Positions 7,194 through 12,731 of a stretch of DNA of 12,744 nucleotides are shown here, piece after piece. Within the stretch, counting starts at the first letter, position 1. Each line of letters opens with the position of its first letter. Made by a program: the position numbers and the translations under genes. Origin of the DNA: DATFGK01 sp046712825 (lineage in GTDB: Bacteria; Actinomycetota; AC-67); contig JBKKCR010000120.1 of the NCBI GenBank assembly GCA_046712825.1, positions 1 through 12,744 on the forward strand, written 5' to 3'. Under the pieces are notes generated by a model. It ran no database searches. It saw nothing but the letters and a program-made list of their open reading frames with translations, and had not been told where the DNA came from.

Positions 7194-8000
7194 TCAGGGC
7201 GTGAAGCTCATAGTCGTGAGGACGCGACCCGCGAGATCGCGATCGCCGGTTATGTGCAGGCTCCCGTCCTTGGCTGCCTCATCCGGCGTCAAGCGCCCGG
7301 TGCCGAGTCGGAGGAACGCCTCCCCGTCCATCGACACGCGCGCGGTGGGATCGGCGGGGATCTGCTCCAGCTTCGTTCCGCGGCCGCCGGTGACGCCGTA
7401 CGCGAACGGCTCGCCCGGCGGGCCTATCTCGAAGACGACGGTCTGGCCCTCCGAGGCTTGCGCCCTCTTCACGAGCACAAAACCGAGCGTCCCGGCGATC
7501 TGCTCGAAGACGAGCCGCGCCACGCCTCCGTTCATGTGGCCGGGCCTGCCGGTGGCGCCGCGGATGTCCTGTTCGTGCGTGAAGACGTCGAGGATACGGA
7601 TGCGGATGATCTGGTCCCGCGGCGCCTTGCCCAGAACGCCTTGGCCCTCTTCGGTCCACTCCTCGTCGCTCCAGGAAGCGATCACCTTGCCGCGCTCGCC
7701 CGTCACGTCTCGGTACTGGTCGAGCAGTTCCTCCGGCGACATCGATCGGCGCGCCTCGAGGTCGCCCTCGTTGAGCTCGCCCAGTTCGTTCTTGACGTGC
7801 GGAGCCTTCCGCGGGCCTTCGGACGGTTGTGGCCGTCCAAGCGCCCGCGATTCCAGCGATGCCACGTGGGCGAGTTGGTCCTTGACGGTCCAGCCCGGGC
7901 AGGCGGTCGGGAGAGCCCAGTCCTCCGGCCCGAGCTGCGAGCACAGCTCTTCCATCGAAGACCACGCTTGCTCCATCAGCTCGCCGATACGCTTGCTCAT
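7194..8000 (-). CDS. Maleylpyruvate isomerase-family (MDMPI / DinB-like) protein
   Basis: A 268-residue protein of the actinobacterial TIGR03083-type family related to mycothiol-dependent maleylpyruvate isomerase, a DinB-like four-helix metalloprotein. The signature CPGWTVKDQLAHV at 34-46 gives the metal ligand H45, and the second site DVFTHEQDIR holds D138 and H142. The D-x3-H spacing matches the E-x3-H of characterised MDMPI, with Asp in place of Glu. Residues from about 170 resemble the C-terminal SCP2/MDMPI-C-like domain, ending GSLHITGDRDLAGRVL. ATG 8000 has an excellent Shine-Dalgarno, GAGGAGA, 5 nt upstream; a reading frame extending to 8258 is not supported. It is the first gene of the leuB-ilvE-cimA run and is separated from leuB by 3 nt. 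Its substrate is unknown: the family contains mycothiol S-transferases and many uncharacterised members. Confidence 0.88.
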   Translation of the reverse strand: MSKRIGELMEQAWSSMEELCSQLGPEDWALPTACPGWTVKDQLAHVASLESRALGRPQPSEGPRKAPHVKNELGELNEGDLEARRSMSPEELLDQYRDVTGERGKVIASWSDEEWTEEGQGVLGKAPRDQIIRIRILDVFTHEQDIRGATGRPGHMNGGVARLVFEQIAGTLGFVLVKRAQASEGQTVVFEIGPPGEPFAYGVTGGRGTKLEQIPADPTARVSMDGEAFLRLGTGRLTPDEAAKDGSLHITGDRDLAGRVLTTMSFTP

Positions 8001-8005
8001 GACGA

Positions 8006-8032
8006 TCTCCTCGTTCCGAGACCGTGATTCTA
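8006..8032 (-). promoter_or_regulatory. Candidate promoter -10 and Shine-Dalgarno of the MDMPI-leuB-ilvE-cimA run
   Basis: On the minus strand TAGAAT (8032-8027) differs from TATAAT at one base. The start would fall near 8020, leaving a leader of about 20 nt that contains GAGGAGA (8012-8006), 5 nt before ATG 8000. No convincing -35 is present. Such a short leader leaves no room for a leader peptide, T-box or attenuator. Confidence 0.45.
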
Positions 8033-8088
8033 AGTCAGCGAGCCGAGGAGCAGCGTGGGCTCCGTCGCTCTTGCGGGACCCCCCAGTG

Positions 8089-8484
8089 CTAGGAGCGTGC
8101 CCCGCTGGAGCGAGCTTTGCTCGTCGCCGTACGGCGTGAGGCGGTCGTGCGACGGCGGCTTGCAGGGCGTGTCGTCGATCGAACAGTAGCGGTCTTCCGC
8201 GTGGCGGTCGCCTTGCGTGTGGCGGCTCGGGCGGGGCGCCGAGCCCGTGTCTTCGCACGCGTGCTCCGGGCCCTAACCCTGGCGCCCGCCTTCTTCGTCC
8301 GCGACGTCGCCCGCCGGGTTACCCGTTCCCCTCGCTTCTCGGCGACTTCGACGGCCTTAACGGCGCGCTTCCGGATGTCCCCCAGAGAACTCGTCACGTC
8401 ATCCAAAGCGGCTTTGATCTTTTCAACCGCAACATCGATGGTTCCGACCGCGGCATACGCGACTTCCTTGGTCTGCACAGCCAT
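8089..8484 (-). CDS. Small very basic protein with histone H1 / HBHA-like tail
   Basis: 131 residues in two parts. Residues 1 to about 50 are predicted helix (AYAAVGTIDVAVEKIKAALD, then LGDIRKRAVKAVEVAEKRGE), which looks like the N-terminal helix of mycobacterial heparin-binding haemagglutinin. Residues from about 52 to the end are almost only Arg, Lys, Ala, Thr and Ser (for example RKTATVRSTTRPASRRR), like the tails of bacterial H1-like proteins and of mycobacterial HupB. No HU fold, signal peptide or membrane segment is seen. ATG 8484 is certain from AGGAGGAG 6 nt upstream. It is divergent from the XRE-cupin gene and ends 88 nt before the MDMPI-like gene. A nucleic-acid or polyanion-binding role is likely from charge alone; nucleoid protein, HBHA-like adhesin and ribosome-associated protein all remain possible. 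Confidence 0.82.
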   Translation of the reverse strand: MAVQTKEVAYAAVGTIDVAVEKIKAALDDVTSSLGDIRKRAVKAVEVAEKRGERVTRRATSRTKKAGARVRARSTRAKTRARRPARAATRKATATRKTATVRSTTRPASRRRTTASRRTATSKARSSGARS

Positions 8485-8518
8485 GATCCGCTCCTCCTAC
8501 TCTCAAAGTGTCCCTATA
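8485..8518 (-). promoter_or_regulatory. Ribosome-binding site and weak -10 of the basic-protein gene
   Basis: On the minus strand AGGAGGAG (8498-8491) stands 6 nt before ATG 8484, the strongest Shine-Dalgarno in the window, which suggests abundant translation. TATAGG (8518-8513) is a possible -10 giving a leader of about 20 nt, but no clear -35 accompanies it. Confidence 0.5.
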
Positions 8519-8551
8519 GACCTCCCCGCTCACCGCTCCGTGAAACCCCGT

Positions 8552-8587
8552 TTTGACGTACGATCGTACGTGATAACATACGCGCAC
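8552..8587 (+). promoter_or_regulatory. Promoter of XRE-cupin regulator / leuCD operon
   Basis: TTGACG (8553-8558; or TTTGAC 8552-8557) is followed after 15-16 nt by TAACAT (8574-8579, TANNNT). Only 8 nt separate that hexamer from ATG 8588, so the mRNA is predicted to be leaderless; there is no Shine-Dalgarno. The spacer is filled by a perfect 16-bp palindrome. Confidence 0.55.
8556..8571. promoter_or_regulatory. Perfect 16-bp palindrome, likely operator
   Basis: ACGTACGATCGTACGT is its own reverse complement. It starts inside the -35 hexamer and ends three bases before the -10 hexamer of the regulator promoter, so a bound protein would block RNA polymerase. The adjacent XRE-cupin protein is the obvious candidate ligand (autorepression), by inference from position. 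The divergent basic-protein gene could be affected too. Confidence 0.65.
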
Positions 8588-9190
8588 ATGTCTCAAGCAA
8601 GCGAGCTCACGCAGCCCGACAACGATGCCCCGGCCGTCGTGGGGCGGCGCGTGCGCGCGATCCGGGAGGCGCGAGGTTTATCACTGCGCGATCTGGCACA
8701 GCGCAGCGGTGTGAGCGCGCCGATGCTGTCACAGGTCGAGCGAGGCGAGACCTCCCCGACGATCGCTATCGCTCAGCGGATCGCCTACGGGCTCGACCTG
8801 TCGCTATCGACCTTGCTCAGGCTGGACGAGGAGCGGCACGTGGCCATCGTCCGGAGGGCCGACCGTCGCACGGAGCGGAGGGACGGACACCGCGTGGCGG
8901 AGCTGACGCCGTCGCTCCCCGGAGAGCGCGCCTCGGTCACCCTTCACGCGCTTCGGCCCGGCGGGCGGACCGGCGGCCCCCACGACGAGCCGCTGCACGC
9001 GCCGGGGAGCCGCGAGACCGTCGTGGCGCTGGCCGGGCGCCTCGTGCTCCACATCGACGGCGCGCGGTACAGCCTGGCCGAGGGCGACGCCGTGACCTTC
9101 GATGCCGATCTCCCCCACCATTTCGAGAACAAGGGCACCCGAGAGGTACGGTTCATGGCCGTGGTCACCTCGGGGTTGCGGGCGACCTGA
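8588..9190 (+). CDS. XRE-family transcriptional regulator with C-terminal cupin domain
   Basis: A 200-residue DNA-binding regulator. The N-terminal XRE/Cro-type helix-turn-helix spans about residues 18-76 (VRAIREARGLSLRDLAQRSG, then VSAPMLSQVERGETSPTI). The C-terminal cupin_2 barrel spans about 115-195, with PHDEPLH, ETVVALAGRLVLHIDG, LAEGDAVTFDADLPHHFENKG, and histidines that could bind a metal or ligand. ATG 8588 fits the HTH numbering and lies 8 nt after a -10; an open frame reaching back to 8117 overlaps the divergent basic-protein gene and is rejected. leuC starts 11 nt after its stop, so regulator and leucine genes share a transcript. XRE-cupin proteins commonly sense small metabolites through the cupin barrel. 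Control of leuCD, perhaps by a branched-chain intermediate, is inference from position. Confidence 0.93.
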   Translation: MSQASELTQPDNDAPAVVGRRVRAIREARGLSLRDLAQRSGVSAPMLSQVERGETSPTIAIAQRIAYGLDLSLSTLLRLDEERHVAIVRRADRRTERRDGHRVAELTPSLPGERASVTLHALRPGGRTGGPHDEPLHAPGSRETVVALAGRLVLHIDGARYSLAEGDAVTFDADLPHHFENKGTREVRFMAVVTSGLRAT

Positions 9191-9201
9191 CGGGAGCGAC
9201 G

Positions 9202-10593
9202 ATGCCGAGCACGATGTTCGACAAGATCTGGGAGGCGCACGAGGTGCGCCCCGACCTCATCTACATCGACCTGCACCTCGTCCACGAGGTCACCTCGCCG
9301 CAGGCGTTCGACGGTCTGCGCTTGACCGGCCGCGGCGTGCGCCGCCCGGACAAGACGCTCGCGACCGCCGACCACAACGTCCCGACCGACGGCACCGCGG
9401 TGACGCGGATGATCTCCGACGTTCTGTCTCGCAAGCAGGTCGAGACGCTCGAGGAGAACTGCGCCGAGTTCGGCATCCCCGTGTACTCCATGGGATCCGA
9501 CCGTCAGGGCATCGTGCATGTCATCGGCCCCGAGCTCGGGGTCACCCAGCCCGGCACGACGATCGTCTGCGGCGACTCGCACACCTCGACGCACGGCGCG
9601 CTCGGCGCGCTCGCCTTCGGGATCGGCACCAGCGAGGTCGAGCACGTGCTCGCGACCCAGACGCTCGTCCAGCGCAAGCCCAAGAGCATGCGCATCTGGT
9701 ACTCGGGCGAGCTCGCATTCGGCGTCACGGCGAAGGACGTGATCCTCGCGACCATCGGCAAGCTCGGCACGAGCGGCTGCGTCGGCTACGCCGTCGAGTA
9801 CGCCGGGCCGGTGATCGATCGCCTTTCGATCGAGAACCGGCTCACGGTCTGCAACATGACGATCGAGGGCGGGGGTCGCGCCGGCATGATCGGCCCCGAC
9901 GAGACGACGTTCGCGTACCTAGAGGGGCGCCCGGCCGTTCCGTCGGGCGCGGCGTGGGAGCAGGCGCTCGACCGCTGGCGCGCGCTCCCGACCGAAGACG
10001 GCGCGACGTTCGAGCGCGAGGTGAAGATCGACGGCTCCGCGATCGCACCGATGGTCACTTGGGGGACGACGCCGGGCATGGTCGTCGACGTCACCGGGCG
10101 GGTTCCCTCCCCGGACGACTTCGCCGAGCCGTCCGACAAGGAGACCGCCGAGCGGGCGCTGACCTACATGGGCCTCGAGGCCGGCACGCCGATCACCGAC
10201 ATCGCGCTCGAGCGCGTGTTCATCGGCTCGTGCACCAACTCTCGCATCGAGGATCTCCGCCGCGCCGCTTCGGTCGTCGACGGCCGCCACGTTTCCGGCG
10301 GCGTTCGGGCGATGGTCGTGCCGGGCTCCGCGCAGGTGAAGGTCCAAGCCGAAGCGGAAGGGCTCGACAGGATCTTCGAGGCCGCCGGCTTCGAGTGGCG
10401 CTCGGCCGGATGCTCGATGTGCCTCGGGATGAACCCCGACATCCTCGCGCCACAAGAGCGATGCGCGTCGACCTCGAACCGCAACTTCGAGGGCCGCCAG
10501 GGTGCGGGCGGCCGGACGCATCTCGTCTCCCCCGAGATGGCGGCCGCGGCCGCGATCGAGGGACACTTCGTGGACATCCGGAGCTGGAGGTAG
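9202..10593 (+). CDS. leuC: 3-Isopropylmalate dehydratase large subunit
   Basis: The large [4Fe-4S] subunit of isopropylmalate isomerase, which interconverts 2- and 3-isopropylmalate; the same enzyme type acts on citramalate via citraconate. The 463 residues have the normal family length. The cluster cysteines are C344 (GSCTNSRIEDL), C404 and C407 (AGCSMCLGMNPD), nearly the same numbering as E. coli LeuC. Also visible are TADHNVPT, VCGDSHTSTHGALGALAFGIG, ERCASTSNRNFEGRQG and HLVSPEMAAAAAIEGHF. ATG 9202 has GGAG 6 nt upstream and lies 11 nt after the XRE-cupin stop. The partner leuD is not adjacent: a nitroreductase gene is inserted between the two with only 2 nt to spare. Homoaconitase-type enzymes are related, but the leuB/ilvE context supports LeuC. 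Confidence 0.97.
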   Translation: MPSTMFDKIWEAHEVRPDLIYIDLHLVHEVTSPQAFDGLRLTGRGVRRPDKTLATADHNVPTDGTAVTRMISDVLSRKQVETLEENCAEFGIPVYSMGSDRQGIVHVIGPELGVTQPGTTIVCGDSHTSTHGALGALAFGIGTSEVEHVLATQTLVQRKPKSMRIWYSGELAFGVTAKDVILATIGKLGTSGCVGYAVEYAGPVIDRLSIENRLTVCNMTIEGGGRAGMIGPDETTFAYLEGRPAVPSGAAWEQALDRWRALPTEDGATFEREVKIDGSAIAPMVTWGTTPGMVVDVTGRVPSPDDFAEPSDKETAERALTYMGLEAGTPITDIALERVFIGSCTNSRIEDLRRAASVVDGRHVSGGVRAMVVPGSAQVKVQAEAEGLDRIFEAAGFEWRSAGCSMCLGMNPDILAPQERCASTSNRNFEGRQGAGGRTHLVSPEMAAAAAIEGHFVDIRSWR

Positions 10594-10598
10594 CGGTG
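10586..10598 (+). promoter_or_regulatory. Shine-Dalgarno within leuC end deciding the nitroreductase start
   Basis: GGAGG (10586-10590) lies in the last leuC codons and is followed by 5 nt and GTG 10596. It fixes the nitroreductase start, although the frame is open much further upstream. Confidence 0.75.
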
Positions 10599-11276
10599 GG
10601 GGACCTCGATCGCAACGCCGTGGACAAGCTGCTCACGACCACGCGCGCGGTTCGCAAGCGACTCGACCTCGACCGTCCAGTCGAGCCCGAGGTGATCACG
10701 GAATGTCTCGAGATCGCGATGCAGGCTCCGACCGGATCGAACATCCAAGCGTGGCGTTGGGTGGTCGTGACCGACGCGGACAAGCGCGCCGAGCTCGCCG
10801 ACCTGTACCGGAAGGCGATGGATCCGTACCACAAGATCATGGAGGGATTCGCGTCCGCGACCGAGGACGGCAAGAAGGTCTTCGGCTCCTCGAACTACCT
10901 GGCCGAAGTGCTCCACCGAGTGCCGGTGCACGTGATCCCGTGCCACCTCGGCACGCCCGACACGTTCAAGCAGATGCTCGCCGGGGGCGGGTATCCGTTC
11001 GAGGTCTCCGACAACCACGCGGCGTCGGGCTTCTACGGCTCGATCTGGCCGGCGGTGTGGAGCTTCATGCTCGCGGCGCGCTCGCGCGGGCTCGGGTCGG
11101 CACTGACGACGATGCACCTGGCGCTCGAACGTGAGGTCGGCGAACTGCTCGGCATACCCGACACCGTCACGCAGGTGGGCCTCGTTCCCGTCGCCTACTA
11201 CACCGGCGAGACGTTCAAGCCGGCGAAGCGCCGCCCCGGCGAGAAGGTCACCTACTGGAACGGGTGGAAGAGCTGA
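10596..11276 (+). CDS. Nitroreductase-family FMN oxidoreductase
   Basis: A 226-residue nitroreductase-fold flavoprotein; such enzymes form homodimers that bind FMN and reduce nitroaromatics, quinones, flavins or other electron acceptors with NAD(P)H. The FMN-phosphate contact region is TTTRAVRKRLD (R17, R20), followed by the typical QAPTGSNIQAWRWVVV at 43-58. The C-terminal half has GSIWPAVWSFMLAARSRGLGSALTTMH and LGIPDTVTQVGLVPVAYYTG, matching the family's second flavin-contact and NAD(P)H region. GTG 10596 is chosen because GGAGG stands 5 nt upstream and the alignment starts right there; the longer open frame back to 9102 is a shadow of leuC. The stop overlaps the leuD start (TGATG), so this is an integral, coupled operon member and not a separate insertion. 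The natural substrate cannot be read from sequence. Confidence 0.9.
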   Translation: MGDLDRNAVDKLLTTTRAVRKRLDLDRPVEPEVITECLEIAMQAPTGSNIQAWRWVVVTDADKRAELADLYRKAMDPYHKIMEGFASATEDGKKVFGSSNYLAEVLHRVPVHVIPCHLGTPDTFKQMLAGGGYPFEVSDNHAASGFYGSIWPAVWSFMLAARSRGLGSALTTMHLALEREVGELLGIPDTVTQVGLVPVAYYTGETFKPAKRRPGEKVTYWNGWKS

Positions 11277-11836
11277 TGGAGCCGGTCAAGATCGTGAGCG
11301 GAAAGGTGTCGGCGCTCGACCGCGCCGACGTGGACACCGATCAGATCATCCCCAAGCAGTTCCTCAAGCGCATCGAGCGGACCGGCTACGGAGAGTTCCT
11401 CTTCTACGACTGGGTCCGCAGCGGTGAGGTGTCGCTCGACCCGAACCCGATCCTGGCGGCGGGGCGGAATTTCGGGTGCGGCTCGTCGCGTGAGCACGCC
11501 GTCTGGGCGATCCAGCAGTTCGGCTTCGGCGCCGTCGTCGCGCCGTCGTTCAGCGACATCTTCTACGGCAACTGCACGAAGAACGGCTTGCTCCCGGTGC
11601 GCTTGCCGGAGGAGGACGTCCGCGCGCTCATGGCCGCCGGCGAGGCGACGATCGAACTAGAGGCACAGACGGTTTCGTTCGCCGGCCGCTCGGTGCCGTT
11701 CGAGATCGACCCCGACATCAAGCACAGCCTCTTGAACGGCCTGGACGAGATCGGGCTCACGATGCAGCACGAAGCTGAGATCACGGCGTTCGAGCGCGAG
11801 CGCTTGCCCGTCGGGCCGGACACGAAGGCGCTCTAG
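11276..11836 (+). CDS. leuD: 3-Isopropylmalate dehydratase small subunit
   Basis: The small swivelling subunit that pairs with LeuC to form isopropylmalate isomerase. The 186 residues fall within the usual 160-200. Recognisable marks are DVDTDQIIPKQFLKRIERTGYGEFLF (written here in part: DTDQIIPKQFL), the signature NFGCGSSREHAVWAI from N65, FSDIFYGNCTKNGLLPV, and the C-terminal DIKHSLLNGLDEIGLT. ATG 11276 overlaps the nitroreductase stop in TGATG, with GGAAG a few bases upstream. A GTG at 11264 in the same frame would add four residues and is less likely. The residues normally distinguishing LeuD from the homoaconitase small subunit were not checked individually; the pathway context decides the name. 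VOC-family gene follows after 24 nt. Confidence 0.96.
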   Translation: MEPVKIVSGKVSALDRADVDTDQIIPKQFLKRIERTGYGEFLFYDWVRSGEVSLDPNPILAAGRNFGCGSSREHAVWAIQQFGFGAVVAPSFSDIFYGNCTKNGLLPVRLPEEDVRALMAAGEATIELEAQTVSFAGRSVPFEIDPDIKHSLLNGLDEIGLTMQHEAEITAFERERLPVGPDTKAL

Positions 11837-11839
11837 CCG

Positions 11840-11858
11840 CCCGCAGTATCCTTGCGGG
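11840..11858. repeat. 6-bp inverted repeat enclosing a -10 hexamer
   Basis: CCCGCA (11840-11845) and TGCGGG (11853-11858) are perfect inverted arms around a 7-nt loop containing the TATCCT hexamer. In read-through mRNA from leuD this would fold into a hairpin ending just before ATG 11861. No U-run follows, so it is a poor intrinsic terminator. Confidence 0.5.
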
Positions 11859-11860
11859 TG
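11847..11860 (+). promoter_or_regulatory. Candidate -10 / leaderless start of the VOC gene
   Basis: TATCCT (11847-11852) fits TANNNT, and 8 nt separate it from ATG 11861, the same layout as at gltX, the FAH-family gene and the XRE gene. No recognisable -35 is seen. The gene may thus have its own promoter besides read-through from leuD. Confidence 0.45.
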
Positions 11861-12655
11861 ATGCCGTCCGACCCCGTCGTCACCAAGCTCGACCACGTCT
11901 TCGTGCCGGTCGCCGATCCGTCCCTGCACTTCGAGCTGTTCTCTCGCGACCTCGGGCTTCCCGTTGCGTGGCCGGTAACGAACAAGGGCGCCTTCACGAG
12001 CGCGGCGGTGTGCGTCGGAAACGCGAACATCGAATGGATCACGGCGAACGGCGCGTCCGCCTTCTCTCCGTTCCTCGAACCGACGGAGCCCCTGTGCGTT
12101 CGCGGACTAGCATTCGAGCCACGCGATGGCGACCGAATGGCTGACGAGCTGAGCGCCCGGGGTTTGGAGCACTCGGACGCCGTCCCCCACGAAGACGTCG
12201 GTGGGTCGTGGACGAACGTCTTCCTCGCCGGGATGGCGCCGCGGTCGGCGATGATCTTCCTCTGCCAGTACCACGGCAAGACTCGTGAGGAGCGCCGCGT
12301 GGTGCGCGAGGAGTTCGCGAACGGCGACGGCGGACCGCTCGGCGTTCGCCGACTCGCGGAGGTGACGCTCGGAGTCCTCGACGTCAGTGCAGCGATCGAG
12401 GCTTGGGGTCGCCTCCTCGCCCCGGCCGAGGCCGACCGCTACGGCGCGTTCCGCCTCGACGACGGCCCGACGATCCGGATCAAGGAGTCGCCTATCGAAG
12501 GGGTCGCCGGGCTGTGGCTGGAGGTGGCATCGCTGGATCGCGCCCGCGAGGCGCTGCGCCGCATGGACCTGCTCGGCCCCATGCGAGCGTCGGGGATCGG
12601 CCTCGACTACGCGAAGTCCGGCGGGCTCGACGTCTGGCTGACCGAACCCCGGTGA
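11861..12655 (+). CDS. VOC-superfamily (glyoxalase/bleomycin resistance-like) protein
   Basis: 264 residues with two betaalphabetabetabeta-like halves. The first begins KLDHVFVPVADPSLHFELFS with H12, the usual position of the first metal ligand, and includes GLPVAWPVTNKGAFTSAAV and NIEWITANG. The second begins near residue 165 (RRLAEVTLGVLDVSAAIEAW) and ends GLDVWLTEPR. This fits a glyoxalase-like or dioxygenase-like VOC fold, but the second half lacks an obvious His ligand at its start. ATG 11861 is preferred over GTG 11858 and TTG 11852, because the TATCCT hexamer overlaps the TTG and lies 8 nt before the ATG. It is 24 nt after leuD on the same strand. The catalytic activity cannot be assigned; a leucine-pathway role is only suggested by position. 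Confidence 0.8.
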   Translation: MPSDPVVTKLDHVFVPVADPSLHFELFSRDLGLPVAWPVTNKGAFTSAAVCVGNANIEWITANGASAFSPFLEPTEPLCVRGLAFEPRDGDRMADELSARGLEHSDAVPHEDVGGSWTNVFLAGMAPRSAMIFLCQYHGKTREERRVVREEFANGDGGPLGVRRLAEVTLGVLDVSAAIEAWGRLLAPAEADRYGAFRLDDGPTIRIKESPIEGVAGLWLEVASLDRAREALRRMDLLGPMRASGIGLDYAKSGGLDVWLTEPR

Positions 12656-12683
12656 GGAGGGCTCCCACCAGCTTCACGCGGGG

Positions 12684-12717
12684 CGGTGGCACCCTCGTCC
12701 CGTCCGCGTGCCGACCG
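12684..12717 (+). terminator. Possible weak hairpin after the VOC gene
   Basis: CGGTGGCAC (12684-12692) can pair with GTGCC-G-ACCG (12708-12717) with one bulged G and a 15-nt loop. No U-run follows, so a terminator role is doubtful, but it is the only stable-looking structure between the VOC stop and the next start. Confidence 0.25.
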
Positions 12718-12718
12718 G

Positions 12719-12731
12719 TAGGTTTCGATCG
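12719..12731 (+). promoter_or_regulatory. Candidate -10 / leaderless start of the next gene
   Basis: TAGGTT (12719-12724) is followed by exactly 7 nt (TCGATCG) and ATG 12732. This repeats the TANNNT-7/8-ATG layout of four genes in the window. There is no Shine-Dalgarno. Confidence 0.4.

Noticed and set aside
8117..8587. N-terminal extension of the XRE-cupin frame
   Set aside because: It overlaps the divergent basic-protein gene and the palindromic promoter. The helix-turn-helix begins normally with a start at 8588.
9102..10595. Long frame joined upstream to the nitroreductase, suggesting a fusion protein
   Set aside because: This part overlaps leuC in another phase and reads as Arg/Gly/Asp-rich noise. 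Family similarity and a GGAGG site both place the start at GTG 10596.
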